DNA from: Nocardia nova SH22a
Lineage (GTDB): Bacteria > Actinomycetota > Actinomycetes > Mycobacteriales > Mycobacteriaceae
Assembly: GCF_000523235.1 (NCBI RefSeq)
Contig: NZ_CP006850.1
Span: forward strand, 2,542,001 to 2,606,000
DNA: 64,000 nt
Direction: 5' to 3'
In this document: piece after piece, positions 56,026 to 64,000 of the stretch
How the letters are laid out: each line of letters starts with the position of its first letter
Numbering within the stretch: the stretch's first letter is position 1
Program-made: the position numbers and the translations under genes
The notes under the pieces: model-generated
Told to the model about the DNA's origin: nothing
Seen by the model: the letters and a program-made list of their open reading frames with translations, nothing else
Database searches by the model: none

Positions 56026-56613
56026 ATGGCACCGTCATCCGTGCGCGGATCCTCGCGCGGCAGATTCACCCGCAGATTCACCCGATATCTCCTGGCCTCG
56101 ATCGCCGCGGCCATCACCGTCTCGCTGTGGGCGGGTCCCGCGACCGCAGCGCCCGTCGATACCGCGAGTTCCTCCGGATCGGCCGACACCGGCAGCAGTT
56201 CCGGTTCGGGCAGCGGATCGGCTTCAGGCAGTGCCAGCGGTTCGGCGGCCCTGCCGCTGCCCAGCCCGCGGGCCATGATGGCGCTGAGCCTCGCCGGATC
56301 GCAGTCCGGCAAGCCCTATGAATGGGGTGGCACCGGACCCAACGCCTACGACTGCTCGGGGCTGGTGCAGTGGGCGTTCCGGCAGGTCGGAATCATGTTG
56401 CCGCGCACCACCTGGGAACAGGCCGCCGCGGGCAGCGCCGTGCCGTTCGGCGCGATGATGCCCGGTGATGTGGTCATCGTGAACACCGACGGCTCCCACG
56501 AGGGGATCTACGCCGGTGGCGGGATGTTGCTCAACGCCTACGCGCCCGGTGTGCCGATCGGGCTCACACCGCTGAGCGAATTCGACATCTACGCGATTCG
56601 CCGCTTCTTCTGA
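56026..56613 (+). CDS. Secreted NlpC/P60 endopeptidase (third copy)
   Basis: 195 residues. Signal peptide ending near GPATAAPV, a Ser/Gly-rich linker (SSGSADTGSSSGSGSGSASG), and an NlpC/P60 domain with Cys110 in DCSGL, His158 in SHEGIYAG and Asn170 in LLNAY in place of the third His. Asn is allowed at this position in the family, so activity is likely. It cleaves peptidoglycan peptide stems outside the cell. ATG 56026 starts the signal peptide; an earlier in-frame ATG at 55990 adds 12 residues. Confidence 0.85.
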   Translation: MAPSSVRGSSRGRFTRRFTRYLLASIAAAITVSLWAGPATAAPVDTASSSGSADTGSSSGSGSGSASGSASGSAALPLPSPRAMMALSLAGSQSGKPYEWGGTGPNAYDCSGLVQWAFRQVGIMLPRTTWEQAAAGSAVPFGAMMPGDVVIVNTDGSHEGIYAGGGMLLNAYAPGVPIGLTPLSEFDIYAIRRFF

Positions 56614-56620
56614 CCGCGCG

Positions 56621-56653
56621 GGCCGCGGGCGGTCGTGGCGACCGCCCGCGGCC
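56621..56653. terminator. Bidirectional terminator between NlpC/P60 and galU
   Basis: Perfect 15-bp stem (56621-56635 with 56639-56653) and a 3-base loop between convergent genes, touching the galU stop codon. Confidence 0.8.
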
Positions 56654-57532
56654 TCACTCGGCGCACAGATCGCGCAGCAGCGGGCCGTAGTCGGGATGCG
56701 ACAGCGCCGAGGCGAACTGGGCGGTGAGGTAGTCGGCCGGATTGCCGGTGTCGTACCAGCGCCCGCGGATCACCTGCCCGTACACCGGATTCGCGGCGGC
56801 GAAGGTGTTGATCGCATCGGTCAGGTACACCTCGCCGGTGCGGTGGGTGTACCAGCGGTCGACCTGTTCGCGCAGCTCGTCGATGATGCCGGGGGTGACG
56901 ACGTAGCCGCCGATCGCCGCGAACGACGAGGGCGCGTCCTCGGGCTTCGGCTTCTCGCGCAGTCCGCTGATGCGCATCAGGCCCGGCTCGAAGGAGTCCT
57001 CGACCACCGGAACGCCGTAGCGCTGGGAGTCGGCCGGATCCATCGGCATCAGCGCCAGCACCGGCGCGCCGGTCTTGTTGTACGCGTCGATGAGCTGCTG
57101 TGCGCGCGGTACCTCGGCGACGAACACATCGTCGGGCCACAGCACGAGCATCGGCTCGTCGCCCAGGTTGCGCGCCGCGTTGAGCACGGGCGTGCCGTTG
57201 CCGTAGGGGCCGTGCTGGTCGAGGTAGGTGATGTGGCCGACGCGGCCGAGCTCACCGACCTCCTCGACGGCATCGGCGTAGGCGGACTTGCCGTCGGCAC
57301 GCAACTGGGCCACCAGGGCCGGGTTGGGGCGGAAATGATCCTGGATGAGTGACTTACCGCCGCTCACCACGATCGTGATGTCGGTTATTCCCGAGGCCAC
57401 CAGTTCGCGCACCGTGTGCTCGATCACCGGCTTGTCGCCGACCGGCAGCATCTCCTTCGGAATGGCCTTGGTCAGCGGCAGCAGGCGGGAGCCGATACCG
57501 GCGGCAGGGATCACAGCCTTGCGGATGGTCAT
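56654..57532 (-). CDS. galU: UTP-glucose-1-phosphate uridylyltransferase
   Basis: 292 residues. Nucleotidyltransferase opening VIPAAGIGSRLLPLTKAIPKEMLPVGDKP (shown: AAGIGSRLLPLTKAIPKEM), WPDDVFVA with the metal Asp, and REKPKPEDAPSSFA. It makes UDP-glucose for trehalose, glycolipid and wall polysaccharide synthesis. ATG 57532 starts the conserved strand; an upstream in-frame ATG at 57550 adds 6 residues. Confidence 0.92.
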   Translation of the reverse strand: MTIRKAVIPAAGIGSRLLPLTKAIPKEMLPVGDKPVIEHTVRELVASGITDITIVVSGGKSLIQDHFRPNPALVAQLRADGKSAYADAVEEVGELGRVGHITYLDQHGPYGNGTPVLNAARNLGDEPMLVLWPDDVFVAEVPRAQQLIDAYNKTGAPVLALMPMDPADSQRYGVPVVEDSFEPGLMRISGLREKPKPEDAPSSFAAIGGYVVTPGIIDELREQVDRWYTHRTGEVYLTDAINTFAAANPVYGQVIRGRWYDTGNPADYLTAQFASALSHPDYGPLLRDLCAE

Positions 57533-57782
57533 GATCCGATCATCACACACTCGGGCGCGCGGACATGTCGGTCCCCGGGCGTAGATTTCCGGGTATGCAC
57601 CCTGCCCCCGGTCCGGCTACGCCGCGGCTCGCACCTGGTCAAGGGGTATTTACCGGGGTCCGCGCGGGTACCGGGCGGGGCTTGTGGACCTGGCCGCGCG
57701 CACAGGAATCCGACAGCAATTCCGGAGTCGGCGGACAGGTCGGCGGGTCGGCCGGAGTGCCGGCCGCCGCGCGGGGGCCGCG

Positions 57783-59156
57783 GTGAGTGCGCCGACCGCG
57801 GCGCGCCGGTGGGTGCTGCACATCGATATGGACGCGTTCTTCGCCTCGGCCGAGCAACTCACCCGGCCGACCCTGCGCGGGCGGCCGGTGCTGGTCGGCG
57901 GCATGGGCGGGCGCGGCGTGGTGGCCGGGGCCAGTTACGAGGCCCGGGTGTTCGGTGCGCGGTCGGCGATGCCGATGCATCAGGCCCGGCGGCTGGTCGG
58001 TGTCACCGCGGTGGTGATCCCGCCGCGCGGGGCGGTCTACGGCGAACTCAGCGGGCAGGTGTTCGACACGCTGCGCGCGCGGGTGCCGGTGCTGGAGACG
58101 CTGTCGTTCGACGAGGCCTTCGCCGAACCCGCCGAACTCGCGGGAGCGGACGCGGCGGCGGTCCGCGAGTTCTGTGAGGGGTTGCGCGCGGCGGTGCGGG
58201 AGCGGACCGGACTGGTGGCCTCGGTCGGGGCGGGCACCGGGAAACAGCTGGCGAAGATCGCCTCCGGAATGGCCAAACCCGATGGCGTGCGGGTGGTTTC
58301 GCCCGCCGAACAGCAGGCGCTGCTGGCGGGGTTGCCGGTGCGCAGGCTGTGGGGGATCGGGCCGGTGGCCGAGCAGCGGTTGCGGTCGGTGGGCATCGAG
58401 ACCGTCGGCGCCTTCGCGAATCTGCCCGAACCGGAGGCGGTTTCGCTGCTGGGCGGCAGTGTCGGCGCGGCACTGCACCGGCTGGCCCGGGGCATCGACG
58501 ACCGGCCGGTCGCCGAGCGGGCCGAGGCCAAGCAGATCAGCGCCGAGACCACCTACGAGAGCGATATCGTCACCCTGGCCCAGCTGCATCCCGCGATCGA
58601 GGCGATGGCCGCCGCGGCGCACCGCCGATTACTGCGCGACGGCCGCGCCGCGCGCACGGTCGTCCTGAAACTGCGCAAGAGCGATATGGGTATCGTCACA
58701 CGCTCGCTGACCCTTCCCTATGCCACAGCCGATCTCGCGACGCTCACCGCCGCGGCCCGGCGCTCGGCGGTCGATCCGGCGGAACTGGGTTCGATCCGGC
58801 TGGTGGGGGTGGGATTCGGCGGACTGTCGGTGGTCCGGCAGGAATCGCTGTTCCCGGAGCTGGACCGCGATACCGGCACCGTGCGCGGCGGCGTGTTCGA
58901 GGAACCGATCGCCACCCCGGTCTCGGGTGTCGAACCGGTCGTGCCGCCGGCCACCCGCTCCTACACCTCCGAATTCTGGTATCCCGGACGCGATGTCGCC
59001 CATCCCGGGCACGGACACGGCTGGGTGCAGGGCAGCGGGCACGGCCGGGTCACCGTCCGATTCGAGACCCGCTCGACAGGGCCGGGCCCGGCGTATACCT
59101 TCGCTGCCGACGATGACGATCTCACCCCGGCCGATCCGCTCCTTAGTCTTCGTTGA
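57783..59156 (+). CDS. dinB: DNA polymerase IV (DinB/DinX family)
   Basis: 457 residues. Y-family motifs: [15 protein letters not shown] with the first catalytic Asp, [14 protein letters not shown], and [10 protein letters not shown] with the Asp/Glu pair. [23 protein letters not shown] and a helix-hairpin-helix ([20 protein letters not shown]) follow. The sliding-clamp motif QESLF is at residues 353-357. A C-terminal extension after residue 375 has GHGHGW. In M. tuberculosis dinX also lies near ileS (recalled). GTG 57783 is chosen because it starts just before the first conserved strand. It performs translesion synthesis. No SOS box is seen upstream. Confidence 0.92.
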   Translation: MSAPTAARRWVLHIDMDAFFASAEQLTRPTLRGRPVLVGGMGGRGVVAGASYEARVFGARSAMPMHQARRLVGVTAVVIPPRGAVYGELSGQVFDTLRARVPVLETLSFDEAFAEPAELAGADAAAVREFCEGLRAAVRERTGLVASVGAGTGKQLAKIASGMAKPDGVRVVSPAEQQALLAGLPVRRLWGIGPVAEQRLRSVGIETVGAFANLPEPEAVSLLGGSVGAALHRLARGIDDRPVAERAEAKQISAETTYESDIVTLAQLHPAIEAMAAAAHRRLLRDGRAARTVVLKLRKSDMGIVTRSLTLPYATADLATLTAAARRSAVDPAELGSIRLVGVGFGGLSVVRQESLFPELDRDTGTVRGGVFEEPIATPVSGVEPVVPPATRSYTSEFWYPGRDVAHPGHGHGWVQGSGHGRVTVRFETRSTGPGPAYTFAADDDDLTPADPLLSLR

Positions 59157-59259
59157 AATTCGGCGGGTAGCGTGAGGCCACTCGTGCAGTGCCGCCGATC
59201 GGGGTGGGAGTGTCACGTGAACGCCAACCAGAAATCAACTCGAACGCAAAGGACGAGCA

Positions 59260-59772
59260 TTGAAGCTTCAGATGACTGGGCGCATCGCGGTCGCCACCCT
59301 GGCCGTCGTGGCTGCGCTGGGCATGTCCGCCTGTGGTAGCGGCGACAAGCATCCGACCAGCCACAAGACCGCGACGAGCAAGGCGGCGGCGACCTCGGCG
59401 GCCAACGTGCCTCCGGTGCCGACGGTCGACGAACTGAACTCGGAACTGACCAAGGCACTGGATCCGAGCGTCCCGGCGGAGCAGAAGGCACAGTGGCTCG
59501 AGGACGGCCAGGACGCGCTGGCCAAGGACCCGCAGATGATGGGGAACCTGACCAACGCGTACCAGCAGAACAACGCCAAGATCACCGTCACCCAGGTGCA
59601 GTACCTGGGCGGTGACACGCTGACCGCGAAGGCGGACTTCTCGGTCAACGGTGGCGCGCCGAACTCGGTGGACGTTCCGTTCGTCGCCCAGGACGGTCAG
59701 TGGAAGCTGCAGAAGAGCTGGGCCTGCGCCGGATTGAAGAATCTGGGCCAGGAGTCGCCCGCCTGCGAGTAG
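59260..59772 (+). CDS. Mtb12-like lipoprotein
   Basis: 170 residues. The signal peptide ends in the lipobox GMSAC (Cys at about 25), followed by a Thr/Ala/Lys linker and a C-terminal domain from VPPVPTVDELNSELTKALDPSVP to WACAGLKNLGQESPAC, resembling the Mtb12/CFP-2 family with a likely disulfide. Function unknown; surface lipoprotein. TTG 59260 is preferred over ATG 59272 because AAAGGA lies 6 bases upstream. Confidence 0.8.
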   Translation: MKLQMTGRIAVATLAVVAALGMSACGSGDKHPTSHKTATSKAAATSAANVPPVPTVDELNSELTKALDPSVPAEQKAQWLEDGQDALAKDPQMMGNLTNAYQQNNAKITVTQVQYLGGDTLTAKADFSVNGGAPNSVDVPFVAQDGQWKLQKSWACAGLKNLGQESPACE

Positions 59773-59782
59773 ATTCCGTTCG

Positions 59783-59816
59783 GTGAGGCCGGTCGCCCGT
59801 GGGCGACCGGCCTCAC
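59783..59816 (+). terminator. Hairpin terminator after the Mtb12-like gene
   Basis: 15-bp perfect stem (59783-59797 with 59802-59816), 4-base loop. It separates the lipoprotein from the arabinosyltransferase. Confidence 0.78.
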
Positions 59817-59924
59817 GGTGTTCCAGGGGTGATGACATGGCCGTATACCGCCACAGCCGCCGGATGAAACTAAACAAAGGCTGAGAAAGGTCGGACGACT
59901 TCGTTCGTTCCCAGGGCCCCGCGC

Positions 59925-59930
59925 TAGCAT
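59925..59930 (+). promoter_or_regulatory. -10 element of a leaderless emb promoter
   Basis: TAGCAT ends 8 bases before GTG 59939; no ribosome-binding site between. Confidence 0.5.
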
Positions 59931-59938
59931 CTGCGTCC

Positions 59939-62900
59939 GTGACCGACACGATGGTGAGGGCGGACGACACGCCCGCTGCAGGACAGGGACACCGGGTCGA
60001 CCGGTCACGATTCGCTCGCTGGGCGCAGCCGATCGCGCTGATCGCCGGACTGCTGGGCGCGCTCTGCGCCATCGCCGTACCGCTGCTGCCGGTGCAGGTC
60101 GACCGCACCACCCTGTCGTGGCCGCAGCAGGGCTCCGTCCGCGGCATCGACGCGCCGCTCGTGTCCTACGCGCCCCTGACCTTCGACGCCACCGTGCCCT
60201 GTGCCGCGGTGGCACAGCTGCCCGCGCAGGGCAGCACCCTGACCGCGACCATGCCCGCGGGCGCGCCCGATCTGGAGCGCTACGGCTTCGTCGCCCGGGT
60301 GCGGCCCGGAACCGACGGCGCGCCGGGACAGTTCGAGGCGGTGCTGCGCAATCAGGCGCTGGTGAGCGTGCCCGTCGATCGGCTCGGCGCCGGATGCGTC
60401 CTGTCCGTGCATTCCGAGATCTCGCACACCACCGCGACATTCACCGGCACCGATGTGAAACCGGTGACCCTGCAAGGGGATTGGCGCCCGCAGCTGGTGG
60501 GCGTGTACAGCGATCTGACCGCCGCCGCCGGGACGAGCGTGACCGCCGAGGTCGACAGCCGGTTCTCGGTGGTGCCCACCGTGATCAAGCGGGTGGCGAC
60601 CGTGCTGGCGGTGGTGTTCACCCTGATCGCGCTGGCGGCGCTGTTCCGCCTGGACCGGCTCGACGGCCGCCGCATCCGGCGCTGGCTGCCGCAGCGGTGG
60701 TGGACCTTCGGGCTCGTCGACGCGGTGGTGCTCGGCAGCCTGGTGATCTGGCACTTCATCGGATCGACCACCTCCGACGACGGCTATCAGTTCGGGATGG
60801 CGCGGGCCTCGCTGGTGTCGGGCTACATGGCCAACTACTTCCGGTTCTTCGGCGTGCCCGAGAACCCGGTCGGCACACCGCCGTACGACATCATCGCGCA
60901 CATGACCGAGATCAGCACCGCCAGTCCGTGGATGCGGCTGCCGACGCTGGCCGCGGCCGTGGTGACCTGGCTGGCGCTGAGCCGGGAGGTGATACCACGG
61001 CTCGGGGTGGCCGTCCGCCACGACAGGGTGGCCGTGTGGACCGGCGCGCTGATCTTCCTGGCGGTGTGGCTGCCCTACAACAACGGCCTGCGGCCCGAAC
61101 CGGTCATCGCGGTCTGCGTCCTGCTCACCTGGTGTTTCGTCGAGCGCGCCATCGCGACGCGACGGCTGCTGCCCTATGCGATCGCGATTCTGGTGGCGGC
61201 CTTCAGTTTCACCGCCGCGCCCTCGGGTGTGATCTGTGTGGCGCCGCTGCTGGCGGGGATGCGGTCGGTCTTCCGGTTCGGCAGCGCGCGGGCGCGGGAA
61301 CTGGCCGCCGATCCCGTCACCGGACAGCGCCGTTCGCGCTGGGCGCTGGTACGCGGATACGGCGCCCTGCTGGCGCCGCTGGCCGCCGCCGGTGCGCTCG
61401 TGCTGGCCTTCGCGTTCGCGGTGCAGCCGCTGTCGGCGATGTTCGAGATGCGCCGCGTGCACACCGCGGTCGGACCGTCGGACCCCTGGTACAACGACTA
61501 TCTGAACTACCAGTGGCTGTTCATGCCGACCGCCGACGGGTCGATCGGGCGGCGTTTCGGCATGGTGGCGTTGTGGCTGGGCCTGCTGGTCTGCGTCTTC
61601 GTCCTGCTGCGCAAGGGCGGGCGGATTCCGTTCACCGCGGGCGGTCCGGCGCGGCGGCTGCTCGGCATCACCTTCGCCTCGATGCTGCTGATGGCGACCA
61701 CGCCCACGAAGTTCACCCACCACAACGGCGTCTACGCCGGGCTGGCGGGCGCGGTGGCGGTGCTGACCGCGGTCGCGGTCGGCCCGCGGGTGATGCGGTC
61801 ACCGCGTAACCGCGCCCTGTTCGGGGCGGTGGTGGCGCTGGTGATGGCCCAGATCTTCACCAGCGTCAACGAGTGGTGGTACGTGTCGAGCTACGGAATT
61901 CCGTGGTGGGACAAACCGCCCTCGATTCACGGGTTCGGGCTCAGCAAACTGTTCCTGCTGGCCGCCGTGGTGCTGCTGGCGCTCGCCGGGTGGTGGCATG
62001 TGCGCGCACCGGAACCCGGTACGCCGCACCGGATTTCGCGCTCGGCCTGGCGCTGGGCGAAGATCCCGCCGCTCACCGTGGCCGCGGCGCTGCTGGTGGT
62101 GTTCGAGATGGCCTCGTTCGCCAAGGGCGCGGTCGCGCAGTATCCGGCGTTCTCGCTGGCCCGCTCGAATGTCGACGCGGTACTGGGCAAACCGTGCGGG
62201 CTGGCCGACGACGTGCTCGTCGAAACCGATCCGAACGCCTCGATGCTGCCCCCGCTGACCGGCGATCCGCAGACGGCGTTCACCGCGGGCGCGACCGGAT
62301 TCGTGCCCAACGGCGTCGGCGATCTGACCCCCGACGGCGAACCCACCAACAGCAGCAGTATCTCCAGCGCCTTCGACAGCGCGAAGAACAAGGGCGAGGC
62401 CGGAACCCAGACCGCCGGTGCGCCACTGCCGTTCGGACTGGACTCGGCCACCACACCGGAACTGGGGACCGCCGGTGAACAGGATCCGGCCGATCTGACC
62501 ACCGGGTGGTACAAGCTGCCCGATCCGGCCGAGCGGTCCGGCATCGTGTCGGTCACCGCGGCCGGACGCATCCGCTCGCTCGACTCCGACGGCGTGCTCA
62601 CCCCCGGGCAGCGCGTCGAGATCGAATACGGCAGTACCGATTCGGCGACCGAGGCCCACCCGCTGGGCTCGGTGATCCCGATGGATATCGGCCCGGCCCC
62701 GTCGTGGCGCAATCTCCGGGTGCCGTTCGATCAGATTCCCGCCCAGGCGAATGTGATCCGGATCGTCGCCCAGGACACCAGTCGTGATCCGAACCAGTGG
62801 GTGGCGCTGACGCCACCGCGGATGCCGCGCACCACGACCCTGCAGGACATGGTCGGCTCGCACAGCCCGGTGCTGCTGGATTGGGCTGTCGGACTGCAGT

Positions 62901-63220
62901 TCCCGTGCCAGCGTCCCTACGATCACCGCAACGGCATCGCGCAGGTGCCCGGCTGGCGCATCCTGCCCGACCGTCCGGCCGCCCACGACACCACGCTGTG
63001 GGAGAGCCACGACGGCGGCGGCCCGCTGGGCTGGAGTCAGGAACTGCTCGAGTCGCAGACCCTGGCCACCTATCTGAAGGGCGACTGGCGCCGGGACTGG
63101 GGTGAGCTGCAGCGGCTGACACCGCGCGACACCACCGCGACCGCGGCGGACCCGTCGATCACCCGGCAGACCCGCGGCGGGATGTGGAGTCCCGGGCACA
63201 TCAACACCGCCTGGGGTTGA
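59939..63220 (+). CDS. Emb-type arabinosyltransferase
   Basis: 1093 residues, a GT-C enzyme with about 13-15 membrane segments. The first loop after the start helix is the N-terminal carbohydrate-binding-like domain (residues about 50-200). GSTTSDDGYQFGMARAS at about residue 275 holds the catalytic Asp pair. The large C-terminal domain (from about 740) carries carbohydrate-binding beta structure and ends DPSITRQTRGGMWSPGHINTAWG. Emb proteins use decaprenyl-phosphoarabinose to build arabinogalactan or lipoarabinomannan; which of EmbA, B or C this is cannot be decided here. A single copy is seen. They are the target of ethambutol. Confidence 0.93.
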   Translation: MTDTMVRADDTPAAGQGHRVDRSRFARWAQPIALIAGLLGALCAIAVPLLPVQVDRTTLSWPQQGSVRGIDAPLVSYAPLTFDATVPCAAVAQLPAQGSTLTATMPAGAPDLERYGFVARVRPGTDGAPGQFEAVLRNQALVSVPVDRLGAGCVLSVHSEISHTTATFTGTDVKPVTLQGDWRPQLVGVYSDLTAAAGTSVTAEVDSRFSVVPTVIKRVATVLAVVFTLIALAALFRLDRLDGRRIRRWLPQRWWTFGLVDAVVLGSLVIWHFIGSTTSDDGYQFGMARASLVSGYMANYFRFFGVPENPVGTPPYDIIAHMTEISTASPWMRLPTLAAAVVTWLALSREVIPRLGVAVRHDRVAVWTGALIFLAVWLPYNNGLRPEPVIAVCVLLTWCFVERAIATRRLLPYAIAILVAAFSFTAAPSGVICVAPLLAGMRSVFRFGSARARELAADPVTGQRRSRWALVRGYGALLAPLAAAGALVLAFAFAVQPLSAMFEMRRVHTAVGPSDPWYNDYLNYQWLFMPTADGSIGRRFGMVALWLGLLVCVFVLLRKGGRIPFTAGGPARRLLGITFASMLLMATTPTKFTHHNGVYAGLAGAVAVLTAVAVGPRVMRSPRNRALFGAVVALVMAQIFTSVNEWWYVSSYGIPWWDKPPSIHGFGLSKLFLLAAVVLLALAGWWHVRAPEPGTPHRISRSAWRWAKIPPLTVAAALLVVFEMASFAKGAVAQYPAFSLARSNVDAVLGKPCGLADDVLVETDPNASMLPPLTGDPQTAFTAGATGFVPNGVGDLTPDGEPTNSSSISSAFDSAKNKGEAGTQTAGAPLPFGLDSATTPELGTAGEQDPADLTTGWYKLPDPAERSGIVSVTAAGRIRSLDSDGVLTPGQRVEIEYGSTDSATEAHPLGSVIPMDIGPAPSWRNLRVPFDQIPAQANVIRIVAQDTSRDPNQWVALTPPRMPRTTTLQDMVGSHSPVLLDWAVGLQFPCQRPYDHRNGIAQVPGWRILPDRPAAHDTTLWESHDGGGPLGWSQELLESQTLATYLKGDWRRDWGELQRLTPRDTTATAADPSITRQTRGGMWSPGHINTAWG

Positions 63221-63231
63221 GCCCGCCCAGG

Positions 63232-63259
63232 TCACCGGGCGCCGATCGGCGCCCGGTGA
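63232..63259. terminator. 28-bp perfect palindrome, bidirectional terminator
   Basis: TCACCGGGCGCCGA followed by its exact complement (63232-63259) lies between the convergent emb and lipoprotein genes. Confidence 0.75.
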
Positions 63260-63266
63260 AGCCGGG

Positions 63267-63968
63267 TCAGGGGCCGGTGGCGCCCGTCAGCCGCCGGATC
63301 TGCCGGTCGGTCAGATCCCGCAGCGCCGCCGGTTCGATCTGTGCCGGTGAGGTTTCCGCGATCTGGACGACACTGCTGCCCACCACCGCGACGGTCGCCG
63401 CGGAGTACAGCGACATCCCCTCGCTGGTGGTGCGGACCTGGAACGAGGTCGAGGCGGCGCCCGCCGGGGGCTGCGCCAGCCCGCCGAGCCGGTAGTCGAT
63501 CGCGGTGCCGTCGGCGTCGGTTCCGGAGTAGGCGCGGCAGTCCCGCAGCAGTTTCTGCACCGCCGAGAACGCCGGGGCGGCGCCACCGTCGGCGTAGCTG
63601 GCGATATCGATATCGATACTGGCGTAGTTCGGTGAGGAGTAGTGCACGGAATCGCGCGCGGCCGAGCCCGGGTACAGATCACCCACCGGCGCCAGCACTT
63701 TCGCGCATTCGGACGGATCGGTGTGCGAGCGATCGGGCGGTGTGGGCCCGTTCCCGGGGGCGGCGTCGTCGAGCTGGGTGAAACCGGCCGGTACCTCGGC
63801 GGGCCCGAGCAGCAGTGCGCGCAGTACCGCGGCGTCGGTGATCGGCGGGGCGGTGATCGGCGGCACCGCGGTGGGGGTGGCGAGGGCGGGCAGGGAATCC
63901 TCGTGCTGGGATCCGCAGGCGCTCACGCCGATCGCGAGACCCGCGAGCAGGACGGCAGTGCGTTTCAT
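63267..63968 (-). CDS. Lipoprotein, possible PknH-sensor-like domain
   Basis: 233 residues. Lipobox GVSAC (Cys 18). The body has two or more cysteines (SECAKVLA and LLRDCRAYSG), GPAEVPAGFTQLDDA near the start and SFQVRTTSEGMSLYSAATVAVVGSSVVQIAET later, the layout of PknH-type extracellular sensor domains and related lipoproteins (LpqQ/LpqA-like). Ligand and role unknown. ATG 63968 is complete within the window. Convergent with emb. Confidence 0.7.
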   Translation of the reverse strand: MKRTAVLLAGLAIGVSACGSQHEDSLPALATPTAVPPITAPPITDAAVLRALLLGPAEVPAGFTQLDDAAPGNGPTPPDRSHTDPSECAKVLAPVGDLYPGSAARDSVHYSSPNYASIDIDIASYADGGAAPAFSAVQKLLRDCRAYSGTDADGTAIDYRLGGLAQPPAGAASTSFQVRTTSEGMSLYSAATVAVVGSSVVQIAETSPAQIEPAALRDLTDRQIRRLTGATGP

Positions 63969-64000
63969 GATGCCCAGCGTTTCACGAATCCCATTGCAGC

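Overview
The window looks like a chromosome segment of a Nocardia- or Rhodococcus-type actinobacterium of the mycolic-acid group. The evidence is very high GC content, frequent GTG starts, ATGA/GTGA gene overlaps, promoters placed so that transcripts would be leaderless, PimB and MptA mannosyltransferases, an Emb-type arabinosyltransferase, Wag31/DivIVA, three secreted NlpC/P60 hydrolases, and a gene order that (from memory) follows M. tuberculosis Rv2191 down to Rv2144c almost gene for gene. No mobile element, CRISPR array, tRNA or rRNA was seen.

Layout. 1-1029: a DEDDh exonuclease/GIY-YIG fusion running off the left edge. 1538-4437: two NlpC/P60 cell-wall hydrolases and a membrane-anchored HExxH metallopeptidase. 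4477-10546: pimB, two SRPBCC proteins, an ArsA-like ATPase, a Cys-cluster protein, a ROK glucokinase and a PlsC acyltransferase. 10601-15996: RNase AS (reverse), class II DAHP synthase, two small unknown genes, PknL with four PASTA repeats (reverse) and an Rv2175c-like HTH protein. 16107-28669: a carotenoid region, mostly reverse strand (crtE-crtI-mptA-crtB; then GNAT, crtO, cruF, lppM, glycosyltransferase), broken by forward metF and a secreted protein. 28887-29886: a HEPN-type protein and a DUF3040 membrane protein.

30357-51997 is the complete division and cell-wall (dcw) cluster: mraZ, rsmH, ftsL-like, pbpB, murE, murF, mraY, murD, ftsW, murG, murC, ftsQ, ftsZ, pgeF, yggS, sepF, yggT, wag31 and a small membrane protein. 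The Mur enzymes build UDP-MurNAc-pentapeptide, MraY and MurG make lipid II, FtsW/PbpB polymerise and crosslink septal wall, FtsZ/SepF/FtsQ/FtsL assemble the divisome and Wag31 directs polar growth. The mraZ promoter overlaps three 10-bp MraZ boxes.

52000-63968: ileS under a translational T-box, a third NlpC/P60 protein, GalU (reverse), DinB-type polymerase IV, an Mtb12-like lipoprotein, an Emb-type arabinosyltransferase and a lipoprotein with a possible PknH-sensor-type domain (reverse). Strong hairpin terminators separate most of these units.

The least explained signals are: short peptides starting MSERSE that end exactly on the start codon of the next gene (before an SRPBCC gene and before sepF, where a 20-bp start region is duplicated); near-identical paired motifs before the two tandem NlpC/P60 genes; a repeat-rich crtE-metF intergenic region; a tiny possible peptide ending in a sliding-clamp motif; and an ArsA-like ATPase whose P-loop lies upstream of every usual start codon.
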